Positions 46,153 through 55,153 of a DNA stretch of 64,000 bases are shown piece by piece. The position numbers and the translations under genes were made by a program. The notes under the pieces were generated by a model, which searched no databases, was not told where the DNA came from, and saw only the letters and a program-made list of their open reading frames with translations. Position 1 is the stretch's first letter, and every line of letters starts with the position of its first letter. The stretch comes from Diphasiastrum complanatum (Eukaryota; Streptophyta; Lycopodiopsida; Lycopodiales; Lycopodiaceae): NCBI GenBank assembly GCA_029204225.1, contig CM055102.1:44586484-44650483 (forward strand), given 5' to 3'.

Positions 46153-46386
46153 GGATGGAGCAGCAACTGATGTACTCTGAATGATAAAAAGAGCTACGAT
46201 GGAGCAGCAACTGGTGTACTCTGAATGATAAAAAGAGCTGCACCCTGAGCCTTTGGCAGGCTACGCATAAACTGCTTCCCGGTAACCAACTGATAGTCAC
46301 CCTGGGAATCAATACCAGAAAGTAAATGATGCCGACTAGCATGTGTAAAAGACAATGTCTGCTGAGAAAGATCCACAACAACAGTA

Positions 46387-47083
46387 TCAAATGATGAAAA
46401 CCTGCACCAAGAATAATGTCATAGCGCTCCAGAGGAATAATATAGAAATTTGCCTGTTCAGAGAAGTCACCAATGCTATAGTCCAAGCCCTGAAACATCT
46501 GAGAGCTGATAAAAGTATGTGAACTAGCAACCTCGACACTGAGAGACTGTGTAGTAGAAATAGGTGTAGCACGAATCCTGGTGGAAATGTAACTGCTAAT
46601 AAATGAGTGTGTATTGCCAGTATCCACCAAAGCAATATACTCTCGCCCCAAAATGCGAACACGTAACCGAATAGAACGAGGACCAGGACGCCCAACCCAA
46701 GTAGCATAAGCAAGCTGCGCATGCAAGCGGCAGAAGCAAGATCATCAGGAAGCGGGTCAGCCGGCTCGTCAATAGAATGTGGGTCAGCAGTATCAAGAAT
46801 CTGGATATAAACATCAGAATCATCATGAGTAAGAGCCTCATGGTAAAAAACAGCAGTAGGAGGACCAGGAGACTGTCGGCAATCACGGGCTAGATGATCT
46901 GGACTCTTACAGCGATAACAGAGGCACTTCTGCTGAATCTCAGCGAACTCTGCGGCTGAATAACGGTGAACAAAGGCAGGACGAGGTGTAGAAGGGCCAG
47001 GAGGAACGGTAGTAGAAGTAGCCAAAGTAGGAGAATCAGTGGAAAGAGAGCGAGAAAAACGAAAAGAAGAGGACAACTCAGGA
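46387..47083 (-). pseudogene. Gypsy A2 nucleocapsid and protease
   Basis: From 47076: Ser/Thr-rich linker, SAAEFAEIQQKCLCYRCKSP with the CCHC knuckle (C-X2-C-X4-H-X4-C), then ALVDTGNTHSFISS as protease active site (D-T-G). It supplies the nucleocapsid sequence that A has lost. It abuts LINE sequence at 47084 through the inversion breakpoint. Confidence 0.9.
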
Positions 47084-47900
47084 CAGCTTCTAGAGATAGT
47101 GGCGTATTACACATACCTAGGTGTTCTCTTCTCTGGTGCATTGCTTTCTTTTAGACCAGCTGCATTAGCTAGGCTCCACAAGGGGCGCTCTACTCTTGTT
47201 CAGATAAAGAGGTTTTCCTCTACTTATTACATGCATGACCCTGATACACGTTGTCGCCTTTTCTCTTTGACTGTTTCTCCAATTGCACTGTATTCAGCAG
47301 AGACTTAGTGTCCAGGCTTATCTAGAGACACTTGGAGTGACATCTCGCGTTTGCAAATTCACATGCTTAGCCGGATGATTCAGGCCAAGCAGTCAGTTCC
47401 TCATGAGATTATTTTGGCGGAGTTTGCTTCTCCTCCACTGATTGTAGAGGCTATTTTCAGGATCATTGCATTCATTCACAGAGTCTTAGAGCTTGATTCT
47501 TCCATATATGTGGTAGCGGCTTTTACATCTTCTCGCACTTTGGTCGGGCAGCGGGCTAAGTCCTCATGGTTTCAGTATGCTTCGGACTTCTACATAGCTA
47601 GGGATTATCTATGTCTGACCTCCCAAATGGGACTCATGCGTTCATTCGTCGACAGATCTACAGAGCATACATACACACTGTCTGGTCTCACCTGGATCCA
47701 TCACGGGTTAAGCTTCAGTTCTATCACATTCACTTTCTTCACCTTGATGCTTCAAGGCTTCTCGTCAGACCGAGTTATCTCTCTCATGCGTTGTCTTTTG
47801 GCCTGCGCTACCGCATTGGTCAACTTCGGGTCTCTTCTCATCAACTCGCTATTGAGACAGGCAGATACACATCCTCTTCTTCCTCCACATCATCTTCACA
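47084..47900 (+). pseudogene. LINE ORF2 C-terminal region
   Basis: VAYYTYLGVLFSGALLSFRP, then KGRSTLVQIKRFS and DPDTRCRLFSLTVSPIALY, the post-RT region of LINE ORF2. It continues with ISRLQIHMLSRMIQAKQSVP, LGQRAKSSW-type blocks and LSHALSFGLRYRIGQLRVSS to IETGRY at about 47868. A TAG at 47307-47309 and a frame change near 47600 break it. The cysteine/histidine tail seen at 39430 is missing; a (CA)n run at 47900-47914 follows. Confidence 0.85.
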
Positions 47901-47992
47901 CACACACACACACAGCCCCTCCATTTCCAACCCCCATTCTCTACACTCCCTCCAAATCAACAGAACTCTTTTCGTCTTGGTAAGTTGACCAA

Positions 47993-48670
47993 ATGCGAGT
48001 AGTAATCTCTCCACCTCCGCGTTCACCTTCGCTTATCTCAGCCACGTTCACTGAGATGTGTCTGCGAGAGCATAAAGCTCTCAATGTTCGTGTTAGAGGT
48101 ATTCCGAACTCTCAAAATTCTGTTGCAGAAGCTGAGAAGTTTTTGGAAGGAAATCTTCAACACCATAGCAAAGGAATGGAAACTGCTTGGCGACCTAAGA
48201 AGGACCTGGATACTCTTGTCATCCGCTTCACATCAGTGTCTCATCGGCGTGAAGTTCTAGGGAAGAGATTCAAATTGCGGGAAACCAAAATCTACCTGGA
48301 CGAAGATCTTACCTTCATCCAAGTTCAAGAACGTAAGAAGGCAAGACAAGAAGCTCTATCGACTGGCAAACGGCTTATCTATCGTGATGGTATTATCAGA
48401 CTGGTAGATCGAAAGCCTATAGTTAATGATAATTCTGAGATAGAATTTGAGATAGAGAAATGAAGAGATGTCCAGTTGAACGTGTAAATGATCTACGTAC
48501 CATATAATCTTGGCTATATGACTCTCTTCCTAGTTAGTTAGTTTGTTTTTCCTGCTTTGACGGCACTGATCCGTCTTGTGTCCAACTTAGTTGATGTACT
48601 TGTTCGTCTTATACGCCTTTGGCATGGAAAAGACGTTAATAAAGTTTTCTTTCTTTCTTTCTTTCTTTCT
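47993..48670 (+). mobile_element. ORF1-only LINE unit 1 (5' truncated)
   Basis: Open frame 47993-48463 reads ISATFTEMCLREHKALNVRV, RGIPNSQ, LVIRFTS, KIYLDEDLTFIQVQERKKAR and GKRLIYRDGIIRLVD. This fits a LINE ORF1 RNA-binding domain (RRM-like part followed by the DEDLT...RK block). After the stop (48461-48463) a 3' tail of about 180 bp has GACGGCACTG, GTCTTATACGCCTTTGGCAT and GACGTTAATAAAG, ending in (TTTC)n at 48644-48670. There is no ORF2 between ORF1 and the tail. Confidence 0.8.
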
Positions 48671-49173
48671 CATGGTAGCGATGGATCTGAGCCCGGTGGA
48701 TCTGAGCACGATGGTCTGAGCAGGTCTGAGCGCGCGGATATCTGAGCGAGACAATCACCATCGTTTCATGGCTCCATGTAAGCGTGGGGGAGGTAACTCC
48801 CCCCGCTCATGCACCAACAGCGGATCTCCGGCTCCAGCGCTACCATCAGTGGCCTCCACCATTGCTGCCTCCAGCGCTACCTCTATCTCCAACATTGTCC
48901 TCACTTCCAGCACATCACCTCCAGCGCTGCCCATCGTTGTTTCCAACACTGTCTCTGCCACCAGCAAGACTTCTACCTCCAGCGATGCCTCTGCTTCTAG
49001 CGCTGATGGGAATAGCTCCAATGGGAGCATACCTTCCCCACTTCCATATATGACTGGTTCTCATGTACCTTATGCTATTCCTCTCTCTCCCAGCTCTATT
49101 TTGTCTAATACTGAACCTGCTACTGCTCTTCCTGTAACTCCATCTCAAGAAGCACCCTCCATCAACCGAAACA

Positions 49174-49881
49174 ATGCTTTTTGCATTCAGTGCAGAGTTT
49201 ATAAGGGTTTTCGACCTTATCTCCAATCATCGGAAAGAAATGGATTCTCATCGAGAGATGATCCAATCAGTGCAAGCACACCTTCAGCAAGTTGTTTCAT
49301 CCATTACAAAACTCAAGCAGGAACTTACAGCCATCAAATGTGGGGTACCCTCCCAAATAGCTACTTCAACTACGATCCAGGACCTCGAAAGTAAAGTGGA
49401 GCAGCATCTTACATCTGTCCAATCTTGGGCAGATATCCTCAAAGGTCCAGGTAAATCGGCGAATGCTCCAGTTTCTTTCATCTCTGCTACGCTTACCAAG
49501 AACCGGTTGCGCCAGCAAAAGGCTCTCAATGTCCGTGTCAGAGGCATCCTAGATTCTCAGGATGCTCTTACTGAAGCCAAAAAAAATTTCGAAGCTACTC
49601 TCCATCATCACGACAAAGGTTTGGACTCAGCCTGGCGTACCAAGAAAGATGCTAATACCCTTGTCTTGCGCTTCACCTCATTGGAATCACAATGGGAGGT
49701 ACTGCGTCAAAGGCACAGACTAAAAGATACCAAGATTTTCCTGGACGAAGACCTCACTTTTGTACAAGTGATGGAAAGAAAAGAGGCTCTGCAAAAAGCG
49801 AGAGACACAGGGAAACATCTCATTTACAGAGACAGTAAAATCCGTTTTGTTGAAGCTAAGCGTTTAGCGGAAACAAAATAG
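49174..49881 (+). CDS. LINE ORF1 RNA-binding protein core
   Basis: 235 codons: an N-terminal coiled-coil-like stretch (HREMIQSVQAHLQQVVSSIT, KLKQEL), then KALNVRVRGILDSQ, LVLRFTSLESQWEVLRQR, KIFLDEDLTFVQVMERKEAL and GKHLIYRDSKIRFVEAK. LINE ORF1 proteins bind element RNA and form trimers through the coiled coil. It matches unit 1 over about 150 residues. No CCHC knuckle. The true start is probably in the upstream frame at 48768, with a small indel separating the two. Confidence 0.78.
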   Translation: MLFAFSAEFIRVFDLISNHRKEMDSHREMIQSVQAHLQQVVSSITKLKQELTAIKCGVPSQIATSTTIQDLESKVEQHLTSVQSWADILKGPGKSANAPVSFISATLTKNRLRQQKALNVRVRGILDSQDALTEAKKNFEATLHHHDKGLDSAWRTKKDANTLVLRFTSLESQWEVLRQRHRLKDTKIFLDEDLTFVQVMERKEALQKARDTGKHLIYRDSKIRFVEAKRLAETK

Positions 49882-50137
49882 ATGATTTTATAGTTGGAGT
49901 TAGAATAGAGTTGAGGTAGAGTTTGCATTTAATATTCAGTTGACCTTGTAAATGGTTGCGTTTTTCACACCATATATTCCTGGACAAGTGCATAGTGGTT
50001 AGCTTTAGCTTAGTTTTCTTTTCTGGTTGACGGTACTGCCCCGTCTTGTTCCCATCATACTTGGATGTACTGTTTTTGTCTTATACGCCTTTGGGCATGG
50101 AAAAGACGTTAATACATCTTCTTCTTCTAATTCTTAT

Positions 50138-50140
<3 letters not shown>

Positions 50141-50216
<76 letters not shown>
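50141..50216 (+). repeat. (TC)38 microsatellite, tail of LINE unit 2
   Basis: 76 bases of uninterrupted TC directly after the LINE 3' tail and before gypsy sequence. It occupies the position that (TTTC)n holds in unit 1. Confidence 0.95.
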
Positions 50217-50218
<2 letters not shown>

Positions 50219-50870
50219 CATGAGATACTTTTCCCAATCAGACTATTGGTGAGAAACATATGCTCTAAGCATATCTTCCAAAGTTCGGTTGACACGTTCT
50301 GTCTGCCCATCAGATTTTGGGTGATCTGAAGAACTAAGACTAAGGGTTGTTTCAAGTTTTTCAAAAAACTGCTTGCCAGTGAACTTGGAGTCACGATCAC
50401 TAACAATATCATTCGGCAAACCATACAATCTGAACAACTTTTCAACGAAAAGCTGGGCTAGTTCAGATGCCTTGACAGTTGATTTAGTTGGTATAAATTG
50501 CGCCATCTTGGTTATCCTGTCAACCACCACCCAAATGGCATTGTGATCACTCCGGGTTTTAGGGAGCCCAACCACAAAATCCATTGAAATACTTTCCCAT
50601 TTCTTACTGGGAATTTCCGTAAATTCATCACCGTAAATTCATCACCATAAAGATAATGCCTCCGGATTTTTAACGCGTGCAGAAAGCTCCTTCTCATAGG
50701 TAGAATACCTAGTCTGAGCAGGATCCAGCTTCTTGCTTGCAAAAGCAACTGGGCTACCATCCTGATAAAGGACCGCTCCTACAACAAAGTCGCTAGCATC
50801 CGTATCAACCACAAAGGGTCGGTTAGGATCGACAATGTCAATCAAAAATTCCCCGTTTTGAGGAATTATT
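50217..50870 (-). pseudogene. Gypsy fragment: RNase H joined to integrase core
   Basis: From 50845: DPNRPFVVDTDASDFVVGAV, QDGSPVAFASKKLDPAQTRY, STYEKEL (RNase H). It then jumps to SMDFVVGLPKTRSDHNAIWV, VSDRDSKFTG, GQTERVNRTLEDMLRAYV (integrase core, all three acidic residues present). The HHCC domain and half of RNase H are deleted. It is closest to the D family in this window but clearly diverged. It ends at the (TC)n of LINE unit 2. Confidence 0.88.
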
Positions 50871-51405
50871 TAATATGTTGCAGCTTCATCTTCCTTTTTA
50901 AAACATCATCATCTTTACTTTTGCAGCATTGACATCAAAGCTTTGGCAGCATCATGAAATTTCATTTTAGACTTCAATGGCTGATGCTTTCATGACATTG
51001 TCCTATATGCTTGATGCATTAGAATCTTCCATTCTGTAGTATTGTCTTTATTGAGCATTTTTATTTCCATGGCAACAACAGTTTCATTTTGCACATCAAG
51101 TATTCTTGGAGCACACCTTACAAACAACTTCACCAGAGCAGTTTGTGTCCTGAACCGCACACCATTACTTAAAATAGTCTCTCATTTTAACCTATCTTTG
51201 CTAAAAGTAAGAAAGCAGGGTTGTGGCAGCTAAGGTTATCTTATAGTGACAATTTGCAAAATAGTAATCAGGAATAGGCAAGCAGCCTTACCATATTGGC
51301 AAGCTAATTATGAATTTGACATGTAGCTTAAATTTCAAATTTCAAAGAGTTGCAAAAACATAAAGTAAACCCTTGATGTAGGCCCAAAAAAGATTGTGTA
51401 AATAC
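50871..51405. other. Intronic sequence with one unexplained reading frame
   Basis: On the minus strand about 51165-50925 can be read with a single stop as VRFRTQTALVKLFVRCAPRI, then VVAMEIKMLNKDNTTEWK and HDAAKALMSMLQK. I do not recognise it. The missing D2HGDH exon was not found here. Confidence 0.4.
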
Positions 51406-51486
51406 CATATCTAAAGATGACCGATCAAGAAATTCAAAAGCAGATAGAACTTCTCCAAGCTTCTTTTTTGCAAGGACGAGCACTTC
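51406..51486 (-). CDS. D2HGDH: D-2-hydroxyglutarate dehydrogenase exon (LSAFEFLD block)
   Basis: 81 nt, 27 codons, phase 0 at both ends: EVLVLAKKKLGEVLSAFEFL, then DRSSLDM. This is the start of the C-terminal FAD-linked oxidase domain in plant D2HGDH. Acceptor CTGCAG and donor GTATTT are in place. The next expected block (ending in the Arg split with EKLD at 12021) was not found. Confidence 0.93.
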
Positions 51487-52363
51487 CTGCAGTACAATAT
51501 AAGAAAAATAATTAATATGATGGAATATTGATAATTTGATTACAACAATAAAGCTTGACGTCTGCTTCACAAAAGAAAAAGATAAAAATTGAATAGTTTG
51601 TGAGAGAATCTCAATCATAGTAACTTCTGGAGCTAAGAATGTACCAAGTATCAAGAAGTTATGGACACGTTATAGATAACTACTTGGGCCTTAGGTCCCC
51701 AAATTATTTGTAACTATGTACCATTTTGGACCTGACGGTATAAATTTTGGGCCTTGGGTCTCTGCAGTTAAAGTTTAATATTCATCATTGACATTTGATG
51801 ATTATTGGGCTATTATATGGTTAACCATATGTAGGGTCATCAAACATAGTAAATACTCCCATTAGCCTCATTATTGACTGGTGACTATTAAGAGATTATG
51901 TCTTAGCATATCATAGATCAGCGTAGATCAAATTTAGGCAAGTTCTGGAACTGATTCAGTGGCATATTTGATCAGTGTATCATCTTGCTATTGTTCTACA
52001 TTCCTTCAATCAATATGGTCAGATATCCCCTTGATTCTATCAGTATTCTTGTGCAGACTTGCTCATTACTAAGGATGTAAATGAGGTCATATAAAAGGCA
52101 ACATGCCCTCTTAAAGATGATGAATCACCCTGCGACCTTTCTCCTGATTCAAAAAAATGTGAGGGTCATCTGAGCTGGTGGTGGATGAGCACAAAACAAT
52201 TACCATATTATGAACGAGTAAACTTGGAAACAACTCAACATTGAAGAGTGCCAACCTTTTCCCTTATCCCTTATAATAGCTATTGTCCAGTTGTCCTTGT
52301 AAGAAACATGTGATCTAAAAACAGCGTAAAGCATTAAACCTGTGCTGTATCTTCAAAAATCAC
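51487..52363. other. D2HGDH intron, nothing recognised
   Basis: 877 bases between two exons, AT-rich, no transposon or RNA signal seen. Confidence 0.7.
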
Positions 52364-52473
52364 CTGGCAACTGAGATAGTCTTGGCATGCCAGGAAAGCG
52401 ACATTCACGGAGGACAGCTTTGCTGGGGTCAACAAGGAAACCTTTGTCACCACACCAAGTGTGCCTTCTCCAC
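52364..52473 (-). CDS. D2HGDH: D-2-hydroxyglutarate dehydrogenase exon (EGTLGVVTKVS block)
   Basis: 110 nt: two bases completing Gly, then GEGTLGVVTKVSLLTPAKLS, SVNVAFLACQDYLSCQ. It holds the end of the FAD-binding domain, including the flavin-contacting G-x-EGTLG motif; here the residue after the first Gly is Gly, where the family usually has Ser (GSEGTLG). Acceptor TGAAG, donor GTGATT. Leaves in phase 0 into the 51406 exon. Confidence 0.95.
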
Positions 52474-52578
52474 CTTCAGCAGGCTTTTAGAGATCAAAAT
52501 CCATGTCGAAAAGATAACACTAAAACTTGTACAGTAGTAGACAAGCAAAAAAACTTGGCTCAAGAGATAGCAGTTTAC

Positions 52579-52674
52579 CAATAAAAAGCTGCTTGAGATC
52601 ATAACCAGTGTTATCTTTTCTTAAAGTCCCCAGCATGTCCACAATTGTGCCATCAGGAAGGACAACTTCCAGTC
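52579..52674 (-). CDS. D2HGDH: D-2-hydroxyglutarate dehydrogenase exon ([15 protein letters not shown] block)
   Basis: 96 nt: two bases of a split Gly, [31 protein letters not shown] and the first base of Gly. This is the FAD-binding (PCMH) domain segment just before GxEGTLG. Acceptor TTGACAG, donor GTAAAC. It joins the 52364-52473 exon across a 105-nt intron. The upstream exon (ending in a GGLR...VLG block) was not seen before the window's right end, so the 5' part of the gene lies further right, beyond the hAT and gypsy insertions. Confidence 0.95.
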
Positions 52675-52944
52675 CTGTCAAATGAAAACAATTTGTATAC
52701 TGGAAAGCATCTCTTATTGATGAACTAAAACAAGTTCTTGGTTTGATTTTCCTTTCATGGACCATGTCCTTAGCTCCTTGTGAAAGCAGAAAAACTTGAT
52801 ACATCAAAGCACTCAGATTCAATCTGTAAAATGTTCAACCATAATCTTTGAAAAAGACAAATTGGAAGAATATGTCCGTAAAATTTAAAACATATATTAG
52901 CATACTCAACTTGTTTGATTGCATGATTCCGTATACTGTTTCAC

Positions 52945-54200
52945 AGTTATGGACTTCTCATGTTACTCGTCTCACCATTCTTTTATTACACACATAAAGC
53001 TCTATTATTCATTTGTTGGCCAAGACCCTTTCTTATTCATGTACAGGCCTAAAATCCTTTTTTTATTCAATTATATTTAAGAGTGGCCATGGGCCCTACT
53101 TTTACTAGTTACGTATTTGGAGTGGGAGCCCTTAAGGAAGGCACATTATTTTCTCTCCAAAAGTCCTGCCTCCCTTGATTTTCAAATTCTACTTTGAGTT
53201 CCTCGAATAGGCACTATGTACATTCAGCTTTCAACTTGTTGATTTGGTATTGCATGTGCCTTCTTGCCTTTGCTATTGCTTGTAGGGCTTTAGCCATTGA
53301 TCATATGTAATGCTCTTTATCATTCATTATGGGAGATTGCCAGAATGTCTCATGTATTGTCAATATATGCATCACATCATTGATACTAAAATCTCTGATT
53401 TAGGTCATAACTTGGTACAAAAGCAATTTCTTGGAGAGATTTCATTTTTTTTGGTGGGTGCCTACTTCACCCACTTTTTGGTTGCACCCTTGCTTACTTC
53501 TTGGCTGACGCCCTACTTCATATGTTTCTATCCGACATTGGGGCCTTCTCCTTGGTTGGTGCCCTACTTATGACAACTTTGGCAACATTCCTTGCTGGAT
53601 TTTCACTAGTATTGGTAGCATTCACACCTTCTTGGCGACCCTTTTCAACATTAGGGTCTTGTCCTGGCTTGGCGCCCTGTTTCAAGAGGACTTTGGTGGC
53701 ATGTTCTCCACCTAGCTCCTTGGAGTTTTCACTACTATTGGGCAGCTCTACTTCCTATTTGGTGCCCTATTTGGTGGATGTTTTGACACTCGCTTCATCA
53801 TCTAATGCTTGCAAGATTTTTTCTACTATTGGGCAGCACGTTACCCTACTTTGTGCCCTTTTCGAGAACATTTTGGCCGCATCTTCACTCTATATCGCTT
53901 GCTGGATTTGCACCTACTTTTTGCACCCATTTTTGGTGCCTATCTACTGCTGTTTCCAGCGCCCTATTCCCTCCTCATTTTCGCCATTTTGTTGTCCCAA
54001 AAACCCAGCCTTTTTGCCTCTTTTCCAGCACCCTCTTACCTCTTCACTTTTGCCCGTTTGCTGTCCAAATTTTTAGCCCATTTCCAGCCTTTTTTCAGCC
54101 CCTTATTTGGTTGTCCCGTCTGATGGAAATATTTTGGAGTATTGGTTCTCTAAATTAGAGACCTATTTTCTTATGTATCCCCCTGACTGAAACCCAAAAG
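52945..54200 (+). mobile_element. Old A-type gypsy 5' part: LTR, leader, gag trace
   Basis: LTR-like 52945-53412 begins AGTTATGGAC and ends ATAACT, followed by TGGTACAAAAGC, a decayed primer-binding site. It is more diverged than the other A LTRs. The leader has GGCGCCCTA-type motifs (53509, 53560, 53670, 53950). At about 54120-54185 a gag trace reads EYWFSKLETYFLMYP. It ends abruptly at 54200 against a minus-strand LTR. The minus-strand D2HGDH exon block lies just to the left. Confidence 0.75.
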
Positions 54201-54480
54201 CTAGAAAGCAGGACTTAGGCTAGAAAGCATGAAAAAGAGAATATTTAATGAGGCTAAAGAAGAGCAATCATCATCAACTAAATAAAAAACTACAATGCTG
54301 CCCTATATATACCCTACCGATGAACCCTAAAGTAGGAATTCAAAAGTAGAGGGAGGCAGAAGATTTGGAGGGAAAATAGTGCTCCCCCCCACATGAAAAA
54401 ACAGGGCCCATAGGCCTACTTATGCATAATAAAGAATGAAAGAATGGACGCGGCAAATGTAATGAGCCGAGTCCATAACT
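54201..54480 (-). repeat. Truncated 3' LTR of the 54-62 kb gypsy fragment
   Basis: On the minus strand it starts AGTTATGGACTCGG at 54480 and runs to a CTTTCTAGC stretch at 54201, lacking the last 50-90 bases. Confidence 0.85.
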
Positions 54481-54689
54481 CTCCCCTGCAGAAAAACAAA
54501 GCCCTCCACGGGCTAGCAAGCATAATGACTATCTCAAAAACAACAATGTAAGTATGCTAAATACTGAAAATGCATGAACTAATATACTGATGGAGAGGAC
54601 ATAAGTCGTCACAACAGATACCCCGCAAGCAGCATACAAGTGTAAAGCAAGTACTAAGCAACTACTACAATAATGTGATGTAGATGCAA

Positions 54690-54725
<36 letters not shown>

Positions 54726-54726
<1 letters not shown>

Positions 54727-54846
54727 ATAGATCCAGCGGTACCAGGATCCGCGGATCCCGGTACCGCGGATCCAGTGTGGTACCGCGGATCCATACTGAT
54801 CCGCGGATCCAGTGTGGTACCGCGGATCCATACTGATCCGCGGTAC
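54726..54846 (+). repeat. Left terminal and subterminal repeats of the hAT element
   Basis: Starts CATAGATCCAGCGGTACC. Five GGTACC sites follow, three of them as GGTACCGCGGATCC, and a 36-bp unit (GATCC, CAGTGTGGTACCGCGG, ATCCATACT) is present twice in tandem. Such subterminal repeats are usual hAT transposase binding sites. Confidence 0.75.
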
Positions 54847-55153
54847 CACAATATATATTATTTTTTAGTATATAATATTTTTTAATATTTAATATATTAC
54901 TGTATTTTTTTTTAACCTAATCCCCCCCCCCTCGCTTCATCTCTCTCCCTGCCCGTCGCCCTACTGTCCACGCCCTCCCTGCTGTCCGCCCATCGCCCTA
55001 CTGTCCGCGCCCTCCCAGCTGTCTTCGCATTGCACTGATCGCGTCCTCCCCTGCTATTGCTATTTCGGCCTTTATTGTGGTTTTTTCAAGCCTTCCGACT
55101 CCTATCGCACCCACAGAGATCTCTGCCTTCTTTCCCCAGTCCTTTCTACAGAG

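Larger units (their letters stand above)
40549..47083. mobile_element. Ty3/gypsy element A2 with an internal inversion
   Basis: The 5' part (LTR 40549-40923, leader, gag start) is on the plus strand; the rest (gag C-terminus, pol, 3' LTR 43160-43531) is on the minus strand and reversed in order. AGGCT precedes the 5' LTR (40544-40548) and its complement AGCCT borders the inverted 3' LTR (43155-43159): the target duplication of one insertion into the LINE. A later inversion with ends near 42600 and 47083 reversed the block together with 550 bp of LINE. Confidence 0.92.
48673..50216 (+). mobile_element. ORF1-only LINE unit 2
   Basis: Begins with GGTCTGAGC-type short repeats (48687-48745), then a Ser/Pro-rich N-terminal frame from 48768 (MAPCKRGGGNSPRSC) and, after a +1 frame change near 49150-49180, the ORF1 core (49174-49881). 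The 3' tail repeats that of unit 1 (GACGGTACTG, GTCTTATACGCCTTTGGGCA, GACGTTAATA) and ends in (TC)38 at 50141-50216. No endonuclease or RT sequence is present, which would make it a non-autonomous, half-LINE type element relying on ORF2 from LINEs with the same tail. Confidence 0.78.
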
